Origin: Longimicrobiales bacterium
GTDB lineage: Bacteria; Gemmatimonadota; Gemmatimonadetes; Longimicrobiales; Gaopeijiaceae
Reading direction: 5' to 3'
DNA: 64,000 nucleotides
Assembly (NCBI GenBank): GCA_028284495.1
Contig: JANQRP010000007.1
Coordinates: 62,001-126,000 of the forward strand
Part shown: positions 17,773 to 27,164 of the stretch, in pieces
How positions within the stretch are numbered: the stretch's first letter is position 1
How the letters are laid out: every line of letters starts with the position of its first letter
Translations under genes and position numbers: made by a program
The notes under the pieces: model-generated
Databases searched by the model: none
What the model was told of the DNA's origin: nothing
What the model saw: only the letters and a program-made list of their open reading frames with translations

Positions 17773-20607
17773 GTGTCTCCCTTGCCCGGCCCGGACCCGC
17801 CCGTGAACCGACCCACTCCCGAGACCTTGGATCCGCCCGCAGATGTGTCGGGCACGACCGTGCCGCTGTACAGCCTCGGTCTGGACCAGCTCCTCGGACG
17901 TGTCGGGAGCAGCGCTCGAGGGCTGACCGACACCGTTGCCGCAGAGCGACTCGCCGAGTTCGGCGCCAACGAGATCGTCTTCCGCAAGACACCGGCCTGG
18001 GTCCGGTTCCTGCGCCAGTTCAACGACCCGATGGTGATCATTCTCCTGATCACCGCGGCGGTGACCGGCATTCTCACGGCGCTCGGGAGCCACATGCTCC
18101 CCGACACGATCGTGATCTTCTCGGTCGTGCTGCTGAACTCGATTCTGGGCTTCGTCCAGGAGGGCAAGGCGGAAGGCGCTCTGGACGCGCTCCGCGACAT
18201 GATGGTCCAGGAGTGCATGGTGCGGCGAGACGGGACGGAGCGGCGGATTCCGGCACGGGAACTCGTGCCGGGCGACGTCGTGCTCCTCGAAGCGGGCGAC
18301 AAGGTACCGGCGGACGTCCGATTCATCCGCGTCAGCAACCTACACGCGGACGAGTCGTCCCTGACCGGAGAGTCCATCCCGGTTCGCAAGATCACCGAGG
18401 CCGTCGAGGGAGTCGATCTGGTGCCGGGCGACCAGCGAAATACCGGCTTCTCAGGCACGTACGTGAGTCAGGGGACCGGGGAGGCGATCGTGATCGCGAC
18501 GGGGGCGGACACCGCCTTCGGCCAAATTGCCGACATGGTTAAGGCCGCGGCCGCCGAGAGCACGCCGCTGCAGCGGAAGATGAAGTCGTTCGTGCGGAGC
18601 CTGATCATCGCGATCCTCGTCATCGGCTCCTTCAACTTCCTCTACGGGCTGTATCTCGGCTACGCGATGAGCTACAGCTTCCTCGGCGCCGTATCGCTCG
18701 TCGTGGCGGCGATCCCCGAGATGCTCCCCGCGCTCGTGACGTCGATCCTCGCGCTGTCCGGCGTGGTCATGGCGAAGCGGAAGGCGCTGATCCGGCGCCT
18801 GCCGGCCGCCGAGACCCTCGGCGCCACCTCGGTGATCTGCTCCGACAAGACGGGTACGCTCACCGAGAATCGGATGACCGTCACGCGCGCGCATGCCGGC
18901 GGCGTCGTGTACGAGGTCGCAGGCGAGGGCGAAGCCTCCCCGTTCCGACGTGACGGTCCGGTACAGGTCGAGACCCAGCCCGCCTTGAGACGGCTCCTCG
19001 AGACGGGCTATCTCTGCAACAACGCCCACGCGTCGGGCGAGCACGTGATCGGCGACCCGACCGAGGTCGCTCTGCGGGTCTCGGGGTCGCGCGGCGGGCT
19101 CCGCGACGGCATCGCCTGTCGCCTCGCCGAGATCCCCTTCGAGTCCAGCACGAAGTTCATGGCGGTGCTGGTCGAGGAGGACGGGGACCACCTCATCTTC
19201 GCGAAGGGGGCGCCGGAGGTGATTCTCGACATGTGCAGCGTCGAGCTCGGCGGCAACGGACGCCTCCAGGCGCTCGACCGTGCCGCGGTACTCGACCGCG
19301 CTCGCGACTTCGGGAGTCAGTCGCTCCGCACCCTCGGATTCGCCTACAAGCAGATGCCGGCACCCGTAACCGACATCACCGACGCAGACCTCCGCGACAT
19401 GTGCTTCGCCGGGCTCCAGGGGATGATCGACCCGCCCAAGGCCTCCGCGATCGAGGCCGTCACGGCATGCCGCCGAGCCGGGATCCGGACGGTCATGATC
19501 ACGGGGGATCACCCGGGCACGGCGCAGGCGGTCGCGCGCCAGCTCGGGATCGATGCGGACGAGGCGCTGACGGGGTCGGACCTGTCCGCACTCGACGAGA
19601 CGGCGCTACGGGAGACGGTCGAGCGGGTCTCCGTGTACGCCCGCGTCGCTCCCGAACACAAGAAGGCCATCGCCGAGGCGCTGCGCGCCAACGACCACGT
19701 CGTCGCGATGACGGGGGACGGGGTGAACGACGCGCCGGCCCTGAAGGCCGCCGACATCGGCGTCGCCATGGGCATCGCCGGCACCGAGGTCGCCAAGGAA
19801 GCATCGGACATGGTGCTCGAGGACGACAACTTCGCCACGATCGTGTCGGCCGTGGAGGAGGGACGGCACGCCTGGAACAACCTGCAGAAGGCGATCCTCT
19901 ACACGCTCCCCACCAACGCCGCGCAGGCGCTGCTCATCATGGGCGCGATCATCATGGCGGCGCAGGTCCCACTCTTCGCAACGCGGTTCGTGCTCGAGCC
20001 GGTGCAGATCCTCTGGATCAACCTGCTCGACTCGGTCCTGCTGACCATGCCGCTCATGATGGAGGCGAAGGAGCGCGGGCTGCTCGAGGCCCCTCCGCGC
20101 CCCGCGCGTGCCGAGATCATCGACGGCCTCTTCCTCCAGCGCGTCGTGCTGCTCGGTACGGCCATCGCGGCCCCCGGATTCCTGCTGTACTTCCACTTCG
20201 GATCCGCGGCGGTGGTCGACGGCGTCCTCGTCGATCCGCTGCTCCTGACGCAGGCACAGACGGCGGCATTCTGGGGCATTCTACTGGCCCACTTCGGCTA
20301 CCTCGTCTCGGCGCGCTCCGTTCATCGGTCGGCGTTCACCTTCTCGCCGTTCAGTAACCGCTGGTTGCTCGGGGGCATCGCGATCAGCATCGGGATCCGG
20401 TTCATCCCGACCCTGGTCCCCGAGGCGGCAGCACTCTTCCGCACGGCCGAGTTCCCGGTGAGCTGGTGGCCGCTGATTCTACTCAGCTTCCTTCCGAGCT
20501 TCGTGGCGATCGAGCTCGACAAGCTCCTCCGGAGCCGACGGGCCACGCCCAGCGAGGCACCCGTGGCCGCGACGAGCGTCGCGACGGAGTCCGCTCCAGC
20601 CGGCTGA
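17773..20607 (+). CDS. P-type cation-transporting ATPase (P2-like)
   Basis: A 944-residue protein; the GTG at 17773 is used, with another GTG at 17803 equally possible. The domains are a cation ATPase N-domain (about 30-85), M1/M2, the actuator domain with T198-G-E-S, M3/M4 with AAIPEMLPALVTSIL, the phosphorylation motif SDKTGTLT (Asp358), the nucleotide domain with KGAPE, the hinge MTGDGVNDAPALKAADIG and six C-terminal TM helices. M4 keeps the PExLP glutamate, but M5 reads PTNAAQAL where Ca pumps have N-x-x-E, and M6 reads WINLLDSVLL instead of WVNLVTDGLPA. The ion is therefore uncertain: Ca, Mg, Mn or monovalent cations are possible. It converges with ppdK 20 bases away. Confidence 0.88.
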   Translation: MSPLPGPDPPVNRPTPETLDPPADVSGTTVPLYSLGLDQLLGRVGSSARGLTDTVAAERLAEFGANEIVFRKTPAWVRFLRQFNDPMVIILLITAAVTGILTALGSHMLPDTIVIFSVVLLNSILGFVQEGKAEGALDALRDMMVQECMVRRDGTERRIPARELVPGDVVLLEAGDKVPADVRFIRVSNLHADESSLTGESIPVRKITEAVEGVDLVPGDQRNTGFSGTYVSQGTGEAIVIATGADTAFGQIADMVKAAAAESTPLQRKMKSFVRSLIIAILVIGSFNFLYGLYLGYAMSYSFLGAVSLVVAAIPEMLPALVTSILALSGVVMAKRKALIRRLPAAETLGATSVICSDKTGTLTENRMTVTRAHAGGVVYEVAGEGEASPFRRDGPVQVETQPALRRLLETGYLCNNAHASGEHVIGDPTEVALRVSGSRGGLRDGIACRLAEIPFESSTKFMAVLVEEDGDHLIFAKGAPEVILDMCSVELGGNGRLQALDRAAVLDRARDFGSQSLRTLGFAYKQMPAPVTDITDADLRDMCFAGLQGMIDPPKASAIEAVTACRRAGIRTVMITGDHPGTAQAVARQLGIDADEALTGSDLSALDETALRETVERVSVYARVAPEHKKAIAEALRANDHVVAMTGDGVNDAPALKAADIGVAMGIAGTEVAKEASDMVLEDDNFATIVSAVEEGRHAWNNLQKAILYTLPTNAAQALLIMGAIIMAAQVPLFATRFVLEPVQILWINLLDSVLLTMPLMMEAKERGLLEAPPRPARAEIIDGLFLQRVVLLGTAIAAPGFLLYFHFGSAAVVDGVLVDPLLLTQAQTAAFWGILLAHFGYLVSARSVHRSAFTFSPFSNRWLLGGIAISIGIRFIPTLVPEAAALFRTAEFPVSWWPLILLSFLPSFVAIELDKLLRSRRATPSEAPVAATSVATESAPAG

Positions 20608-20626
20608 TCGCGTCCGCGGAGCGATC
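20606..20626. terminator. Hairpin between convergent P-type ATPase and ppdK
   Basis: GATCGC at 20606 pairs with GCGATC ending at 20626 around a nine-base loop that contains TCCGCGGA, itself self-complementary. It occupies essentially the whole 20-base gap between two convergent genes, so it could serve both directions. There is no U-tract. Confidence 0.35.
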
Positions 20627-20627
20627 T

Positions 20628-23342
20628 CTACGCTTCGAGTTCCGCCAGCGCGGCCTGGGCGGCGGCGAGCCGGGCGATGGGGACCCGGAGCGGCGAACAG
20701 GACACGTAATCCAGTCCGAGCTCGTGACAGGTGGCGACACTCTCGGGGTCGCCGCCGTGCTCGCCACAGATGCCCACCTCCAGCGCCGGGCGTGTCCGCC
20801 GGCCCGCCGTGGTGGCCAGCTCCATCACCCTCCCCACACCCTCGCGGTCGAGCGTCGCGAAGGGATTCGCGGGGAGGATCCCCCGCTCGAGGTAGTCCAC
20901 GAGGAAGCCCTGCTCCGCGTCGTCCCTCGAGATGCCGAAGGTCGTCTGCGTCAGGTCGTTGGTGCCGAACGAGAAGAACTCGGCCACCTGGGCGATCTCG
21001 GCCGCCGTGATGGCGGCGCGCGGAATCTCGATCATCGTCCCGAAGCGGTAGCTGATCTCGAACCCCGAGGCGCCGATCACCTCGCGCGCCTCCGCCTCCA
21101 GGATGTCCCGCATCCTGCGCAGCTCGTTCACATGGCTGACGAGCGGAATCATCACCTCGGGGTGCACCACGACCCCGTCGGCGGCGCAGCGGCACGCCGC
21201 CTCGAAGATCGCGCGAACCTGCATGCGCACCAGCTCGGGAATCCGGATCCCGAGCCGCACCCCGCGGGTGCCGAGCATGGGGTTCTCCTCCTCCAGCTGT
21301 TCGACGCGCTCGCGGAGCGCCTCCCTGACCCGCAGCTCCTCGAGCAGGCCATCGATGTCCTCGAGAGTCGGGACGTGCTGCAGTCGCACCTTGAGGTCGG
21401 CGATCTCCGCCAACAGGTCCGCGCGGCGGGGGAGGAACTCGTGCAGGGGCGGATCGATGAGGCGGATGATCACGGGCAGCCCGTCCATCACGCGGAAGAG
21501 TCCCTCGAAGTCGCCTCTCTGGAGCGGAAGGAGTTCGCTGATCGCTTCCTCTCGTTGCCGGTCCGAGGTCGCCATGATCATGCGCTGGACCAGCGGAAGC
21601 CGGTCCGCCTCGAAGAACATGTGCTCGGTGCGACACAGCCCGATTCCCTCGGCGCCGTTCCGACGCGCACGCTCGGCGTCCCGAGGGTAGTCGGCGTTCG
21701 CACGCACGCCGAGGCGTCGGACCTCGTCCGCCCACGAGAGCAGGCGGTTGAGGTACGGATTGTCGAGGTCCGCGACCACCGTCGAGAGTTCCCCGAGGTA
21801 CGCCTCGCCCCGCGTGCCGTCGATCGACAGCCAGTCCCCCTCCCGCACCACGGCGTCGTCGAGATGGGCCAGCTTCCCGACGAGATCGATCTCCAGGTCG
21901 GCCACGCCCACGATCGCCGGCTTGCCGAACTGTCGAGCCACGAGTGCGGCGTGACTGGTGCGCCCGCCGCGGGTGGTGAGGATTCCCTCGGCGGCGAGCA
22001 TGCCGTGCACGTCGTCGGGCTTCGTGTCGGGGCGGACGAGGATCACCGGCCGGCCCTCGGCGGCCCAGCGCTCCGCAACGTCGGAGTCGAAGACCGCCAT
22101 GCCCACGGCGGCTCCGGGAGATACGTCGAGCCCACGGCAGAAGGGCTCGGCTCCCTCGACGGCAGCGGGATCGAACCGCGGGTGGAGGAACCGATCGACC
22201 TGCTTCGTCGACACGCGCCGCAACGCCTCCGAGCGGGTGAGCAGTCCCTCCTCCGCCATCTCGACCGCGATCCGGACCTCCGCCTCGGCGGTCCGCTTTC
22301 CATCGCGGGTCTGCAGGACCCACAGCTTGCCTCGGTCGACCGTGAACTCGAGGTCCTGCATGTTGCGGTAGTGCTTCTCGAGCGAACGCGCGATCTCCTC
22401 GAGCTCGGCATAGGCTTCGGGCTGCCGTTCGCGGAGCACCGAAATGGGGCTCGTTGCACGTGTCCCGGCCACGACGTCCTCACCCTGAGCATTCTCGAGA
22501 TAGTCGCCCTCGAGTGTGCGCTCCCCGGTCGTGCCGTTCCTGGACATGCAGACGCCGGTCGCCGATCCAGCCCCGATGTTGCCGTACACCATCGTCTGGA
22601 CGTTGACGGCGGTGCCCAGGTCGTGCGGGATGCCCGCGGCGTCCCGGTAGTCTCGGGCCCTGCGTCCGTCCCACGACCGGAAGACCGCCTCGGTCGCCAT
22701 CCGCAGCTGCTCCCACGGGTCGGACGGGAAGTCGCGACTCGCGTGAATGCGGACGAGTTCCTTGAACCGGTCCACGATCGCCACCCATGCGTCGGCCGAG
22801 AGCCGCGTGTCGCTCTCGACCCCGTCCGCCTCCCGGCGCGCTTCGATGACGGACTCGAAGGTATCGTCCGGGATCCGCAGCACGACGGAGCCGAACATCT
22901 GGAGAAGCCGCCGATACAGGTCGAAGGCGAAGGACCGGTCGTCGGTGATCTCGGCGATCCCCTCCACCACGTCGTCGTTGAGCCCGAGGTTCAGTACGGT
23001 GTCCATCATGCCGGGCATCGAGAACTTCGCACCCGACCGGCACGATACGAGGAGCGGGGCCTCCGGGTCACCGAACCGCCGCCCGGTCGACTCCTCGAGT
23101 GACCCGAGGGCCGCGACGACCTGATCCCACAGCGGCTCGGGGAAGGAGCCGTCGCTGGCGAGGAACTCGGTGCAGCCGCGGGTCGAGATGGTGAACCCGG
23201 GGGGGACGGGCACCCCCAGTCGCGTCATGTCCCCCAGGTTGGCGCCCTTCCCTCCCAGCAGGCCGCGGACGGCATCCCAGTCGCCTCCCACAGTGGCTTC
23301 GGCTTCGGCGAGTTCACTGAAGAGGTAGACGTACTTCTCCAC
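20628..23342 (-). CDS. ppdK: Pyruvate, phosphate dikinase
   Basis: A 904-residue enzyme interconverting pyruvate + ATP + Pi with PEP + AMP + PPi. The GTG at 23342 is preferred because GGAG lies seven bases upstream and the product starts VEKYVYLFSE, as in the family; upstream ATGs would add about 21 poorly conserved residues. The ATP-grasp N-domain has LLGGKGANLGDM and SCRSGAKFSMPGMMDTVLNLG, the phosphohistidine domain has LTTRGGRTSHAALVAR (His464), and the PEP-binding TIM barrel has GIGLCRTEHMFF, MIPLVSH, FFSFGTNDLTQTT and the ending CGEHGGDPES...DYVSCSPLRVPIARLAAAQA. It lies at the end of the glycogen cluster and would provide a pyrophosphate-linked route between PEP and pyruvate feeding gluconeogenesis or glycolysis. 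Confidence 0.96.
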   Translation of the reverse strand: MEKYVYLFSELAEAEATVGGDWDAVRGLLGGKGANLGDMTRLGVPVPPGFTISTRGCTEFLASDGSFPEPLWDQVVAALGSLEESTGRRFGDPEAPLLVSCRSGAKFSMPGMMDTVLNLGLNDDVVEGIAEITDDRSFAFDLYRRLLQMFGSVVLRIPDDTFESVIEARREADGVESDTRLSADAWVAIVDRFKELVRIHASRDFPSDPWEQLRMATEAVFRSWDGRRARDYRDAAGIPHDLGTAVNVQTMVYGNIGAGSATGVCMSRNGTTGERTLEGDYLENAQGEDVVAGTRATSPISVLRERQPEAYAELEEIARSLEKHYRNMQDLEFTVDRGKLWVLQTRDGKRTAEAEVRIAVEMAEEGLLTRSEALRRVSTKQVDRFLHPRFDPAAVEGAEPFCRGLDVSPGAAVGMAVFDSDVAERWAAEGRPVILVRPDTKPDDVHGMLAAEGILTTRGGRTSHAALVARQFGKPAIVGVADLEIDLVGKLAHLDDAVVREGDWLSIDGTRGEAYLGELSTVVADLDNPYLNRLLSWADEVRRLGVRANADYPRDAERARRNGAEGIGLCRTEHMFFEADRLPLVQRMIMATSDRQREEAISELLPLQRGDFEGLFRVMDGLPVIIRLIDPPLHEFLPRRADLLAEIADLKVRLQHVPTLEDIDGLLEELRVREALRERVEQLEEENPMLGTRGVRLGIRIPELVRMQVRAIFEAACRCAADGVVVHPEVMIPLVSHVNELRRMRDILEAEAREVIGASGFEISYRFGTMIEIPRAAITAAEIAQVAEFFSFGTNDLTQTTFGISRDDAEQGFLVDYLERGILPANPFATLDREGVGRVMELATTAGRRTRPALEVGICGEHGGDPESVATCHELGLDYVSCSPLRVPIARLAAAQAALAELEA

Positions 23343-23463
23343 GAGGCGTCTCCGGTTGGATCGGGGGGGCGGCGCACACGAGACCGTCGAGTGCTCCCGC
23401 ATCATGGGGACCTCGGGAGTGCGTGGCTGTCGGGCAAATCACCGCACGTGGTGCCGGGAAACG

Positions 23464-26400
23464 TCAGTCCCCGACGGGCACGCGTCCCGGTGGCTCGATG
23501 CGCACGTGGGCGGCGCCGATCCGGCAGGGCCAGAGCGGGGTGCGGCTGATCCCCTGGGGGGACGTCTCCGCTCCCCGTTCCGACTTCGATACCGTGGCGA
23601 TCTCGTACTGCCAGACCGTGACAGGTGGGGGGTCGTACCCGAACTCGACCTCGGCGGACAACGAAAACTCGGGCGCGAGGCGGGCCTCGGGTGGAAATGC
23701 GGCGGGGTCCCAGCTCCATCGGATGTCGATGGATCCGTCCGCGCCGACCCGTAGCCGCTTTCGCATCCGTCCCGGGCCGGGCAGTTCGATGTGGAGATCC
23801 ACCTGGTCGTCGTCCGTGACCCACTCGACGGTCGCAACGGCCGTCGACCAGGACTGGACGGGATCGTAGTCGGCCGCGGCGTATCGGACCTCGTCGAGGT
23901 CGGCGGCCAGAACCCGGTCGACGCCGAGTGCGCGCTCGTCGAGGTCGACGGGGGGCAGCGCGTCGAACTCCAGCGAATCCTCGAGGTCGTGGATGGAGGG
24001 AGCCCCTCCTTCGGCGTTTCGGACGCCGGGCGCGGCCGGCTCCACGGTCCGGTGGTACGCCTCCCACCTCCGCGTCAGGACGTCCACGAGGTTCTGTCGC
24101 GAGCCGAAATGCGTCAGCTCGACGATCGCGCCGCCCCGGGCGGGGCTCACGATGCACGACATCTCGGCTGAATGGACCCACACCTCCGGAACGCCGTGTC
24201 CGAGGAGGTGTGCCGCTTCGACCGCGATCGGCTCCCCTTCCCTCAGGCTCTCTTCCGCCTCCGCCAGATTCGCCCAGATCGCCTCCCGCAGATGTCGCAG
24301 ATAGAGCCCGCCGAAGACGCCGTGCCAGTAGGCGTCGTTGCACTGGGCACGCGCGATCGCCCGCCGCGCCACCTCGGGATCGCCCCGCTCGCGGCAGAGT
24401 CGGGACAGCGCATGCGCCTTTCGATGCATCCGGTTCGACTCGGCGTAGCGAGCCTGGAAGTTGCGCCAGTGACCGCCGCGGACGAACGCGTCTGCGCCGT
24501 CGTCGCCCGCGTCGCCCACGGACCTCGCCTCCACCGAGGCCAGCCGGCGCGCAGCTCCCGGCGGGAGGGACCACGCCTCCATCTCCCGGTAGGAGCCGCT
24601 CGGGAGGTAGACGAGTTCGGAGCCCGTGCTCGCGGCCACCTCCTCGGCGGTCACGAGCCGCACCTCTCCGTCGGCCTGCAGTGCGTCCATCCGCTCGATG
24701 AAGGCGTCGAGCCATCCCTCCTCCCACACGCGACGCGCCGTCCCCGGCCACCCACCGAACTTCTCGCCGTCGTCGGCGAGGATCGCGAAGGGTTGATCGT
24801 CGGCCCGCAGCTGCCGCAGGTAGGCGGCGACCTCGTCCGGCGATCGGAAGGGGATCAGGTATCGCAGTCGCTCGTCGATCGGAAGAAGGGCCAGCTCGGC
24901 ACCGCCGGACTCGGTCCGCAGGGGTCGGTGAAGCCGACGCCGATCGAACCCCGCCGAGAGGACATGCCGATCGTCGACGAAGGCGTGGCGGACGCCGGCG
25001 GCCACGAGATCCTCGGCCAGGTCGGGTTCCCACACCCGCTCGGTCAGCCAGAGTCCCGTCGCGTCGATCCCGAAACGGCGCGAGAGGAAGCTGCGCATCC
25101 GGGCGATCTGCTCCGCACGATCCGCGCGGGACAGGGCCGGGAGCACCGGCTCGTAGAAGCCCGACAGGAGCAACTCGACGTCGCCGTCGGCGGCGAGCCG
25201 ACCCACAAGATCGAGAAGTGGGTGGGCGCGCGCCTCGAGCCACTCGAGAAGCGGCCCCGAGATGTGGAGCGTGAGCGGCAGGAAGCCGCGCTCCGCGAGG
25301 CGGGTCAGGAGAGGGAAGTAGACGTCCTGCGTGTGCGACGCGAACACCTCGTCGAAGTTGCCCACCGGCTGGTGCAGGTGGAGGCCGAAGACCATGCCGA
25401 CAGGGCTCGAGCCCCCGATACCGCGCGTCTCGAAGAAGGCATCGCCGAGCCCGAGCGCCGCAGCAGCCCTGCGGACGGCTCGGGGCGGGTCGGCCCGATA
25501 GCGGGCCGTGAGCCGCGCGAAGTACGTCTCCACCTGTGGGGACACGCCGGCGCGGTCCATCGACGCCGCGGCGGCCACGACCTCGTCTGCCGCGTCCTCC
25601 CCGGGCGCCCGGGCGAGTCGGCGGATGGCCGATCGGAGGGTGTCCGAGCCGACGGCCGAACCATCCGCGGCGTGCCCCTCGGACTCTTCCCTCGCGCGGA
25701 TCACGGGGTCGGAGCCAGCCGAGCCCCGCACGTGCCGCTCCCAGATTCGCCGCCCGCTCCCCTCCCCCGGGTCGTTGCTTTCGGCCTCGGCGAGCCGCAG
25801 CAGCAGTGCACCCTCCAGCTCCGAGCCGGCGTCGCCGACCAGATCGAGGGCGTGGGCGGCGAAGCGCAGCGCCTGAATCGGCTCGAGTCGGGCCAGGTCG
25901 TCGAAGAACCACGCACACGAGGTGAACATGGCGAGCGCATCGCGCTCCATGTCGAGCAGGTCGAGTACCCGCTCCCGCAGCGCGGGTGACGTGCCGGTCC
26001 CGATCGCCGCCCCGACGACCGCGCGACGATCGCCCTCGTTCGCATCCAACGTAGCGCCGAAGGCGTCGCGCAGCGCCCACGGGTCGTTGACGAGGGCTCC
26101 GACCTCCTTGTCGAACAGCGCATGAAGGCCGTCGGCGAGACGCTCCAGGCCGTCGCGCAGCGGGGTCCGCCACGTCTGGCGCGTCGGCCGCTCCGCATTC
26201 GCCCTGCATCCGCACTCCGAGCGCCAGCGCTCGACCCCATGCGCACACGACCACGAACTGGGCTCCACCAGAACGACGTCCTCGACGGGTGGCGTTCGGG
26301 CGAGAATCGTGGCGAAGTTCTCCAGACGGACCTCCCGACGGGTGGCGAGCCGGGTCACCGCCGCGGCGAGGGCCATATCCCCCCACCGCTGGTGATGCCC

Positions 26401-27144
26401 GAAGGTCTCTCCGTCGGTCGCGACCGAGAGGATCGGCCTGTCGCGGGCGACCTCGGTGATGCGGGCCGCCCAGGCCACACCGTCGGCGAGCGCCCGTCCG
26501 AAGGCGACGTCGTGCGCGAGACCCCCGTCGTAGGCGAACACGGCGATGCTGCGACCGCCCGGTAGCCTCACCCGCCCGGGCCCCCCTCCGGCCGGCACGG
26601 TCTCGAGCTGCGTCGGTGCGAGCACGGTGAAGCGGATTCCCTCGGCCGCCAGCACGGCGAGAGTCTCGGTGTCCACCGCCGTTTCGGGAAGCCACATGCC
26701 GACGGGTTCGCGACCGAAGCGCCGCCGGAAGTCGGCGATCCCCCACCGCACCTCGGTGACCTTGTCGCGTCTCGTGGCGAGCGGGAGGATGACGTGGTGG
26801 TACGGAGCTGCGATCGCGTTTCCCGAACCCAGGCGCGCATGGCTGCGAGCGTCGGCCTCGAGGAAGGCCCGGTAGGTGCCCGGCTGCTCCCGGGCGAGCC
26901 ATCGCAGAAGCGTCGGCCCGGCGTCCCAGCTGATCCACTCCAGCGTGTTCACCAGCGACGCCACCCTCCCGCGATCGTCGAGGACACGGGCCTGGGTCAG
27001 CGGGCGGTAGCACTCGGCATGGATCCGCTCGTTCCAGTCGTGAAACGGGGCGGCGGAGGGTTCCTCGGGCACGTCGCCCGTCCACGGATCGGCGCGAGGG
27101 GGCTGGTAGAAGTGGCTGTGCAGCACCACCGACGAGGAAGACAT
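23464..27144 (-). CDS. Double glycoside hydrolase family 57 protein (DUF3536-type GH57 fused to GH57 4-alpha-glucanotransferase-like)
   Basis: A single 1226-residue reading frame holding two complete GH57 catalytic units. The first (about 1-480) starts with LHSHFYQPPR and PFHDWNERIHAECY, typical of the GH57/DUF3536 group, with nucleophile Glu154 in GMWLPE and acid Asp244 in TDGETFGHH. A helical region follows. The second begins near residue 580 with GMVFGLHLHQPVGNFDEVF, with Glu702 in GLWLTERVWEPD and Asp792 in DDGEKFGGW, followed by DUF1925/DUF1926-like beta domains as in 4-alpha-glucanotransferases and AmyC. Both retain family catalytic residues. It should act in the cytosol on alpha-1,4-glucans (disproportionation or debranching). 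Only 20 bases separate its start from the glgA stop, so it belongs to the same operon. Confidence 0.88.
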   Translation of the reverse strand: MSSSSVVLHSHFYQPPRADPWTGDVPEEPSAAPFHDWNERIHAECYRPLTQARVLDDRGRVASLVNTLEWISWDAGPTLLRWLAREQPGTYRAFLEADARSHARLGSGNAIAAPYHHVILPLATRRDKVTEVRWGIADFRRRFGREPVGMWLPETAVDTETLAVLAAEGIRFTVLAPTQLETVPAGGGPGRVRLPGGRSIAVFAYDGGLAHDVAFGRALADGVAWAARITEVARDRPILSVATDGETFGHHQRWGDMALAAAVTRLATRREVRLENFATILARTPPVEDVVLVEPSSWSCAHGVERWRSECGCRANAERPTRQTWRTPLRDGLERLADGLHALFDKEVGALVNDPWALRDAFGATLDANEGDRRAVVGAAIGTGTSPALRERVLDLLDMERDALAMFTSCAWFFDDLARLEPIQALRFAAHALDLVGDAGSELEGALLLRLAEAESNDPGEGSGRRIWERHVRGSAGSDPVIRAREESEGHAADGSAVGSDTLRSAIRRLARAPGEDAADEVVAAAASMDRAGVSPQVETYFARLTARYRADPPRAVRRAAAALGLGDAFFETRGIGGSSPVGMVFGLHLHQPVGNFDEVFASHTQDVYFPLLTRLAERGFLPLTLHISGPLLEWLEARAHPLLDLVGRLAADGDVELLLSGFYEPVLPALSRADRAEQIARMRSFLSRRFGIDATGLWLTERVWEPDLAEDLVAAGVRHAFVDDRHVLSAGFDRRRLHRPLRTESGGAELALLPIDERLRYLIPFRSPDEVAAYLRQLRADDQPFAILADDGEKFGGWPGTARRVWEEGWLDAFIERMDALQADGEVRLVTAEEVAASTGSELVYLPSGSYREMEAWSLPPGAARRLASVEARSVGDAGDDGADAFVRGGHWRNFQARYAESNRMHRKAHALSRLCRERGDPEVARRAIARAQCNDAYWHGVFGGLYLRHLREAIWANLAEAEESLREGEPIAVEAAHLLGHGVPEVWVHSAEMSCIVSPARGGAIVELTHFGSRQNLVDVLTRRWEAYHRTVEPAAPGVRNAEGGAPSIHDLEDSLEFDALPPVDLDERALGVDRVLAADLDEVRYAAADYDPVQSWSTAVATVEWVTDDDQVDLHIELPGPGRMRKRLRVGADGSIDIRWSWDPAAFPPEARLAPEFSLSAEVEFGYDPPPVTVWQYEIATVSKSERGAETSPQGISRTPLWPCRIGAAHVRIEPPGRVPVGD

Positions 27145-27164
27145 GGTCCGGGCTCGGAGAGGAA

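Noticed and set aside
20466..23102. Plus-strand open frame of almost 900 codons over ppdK
   Set aside because: It is the antisense shadow of pyruvate phosphate dikinase.
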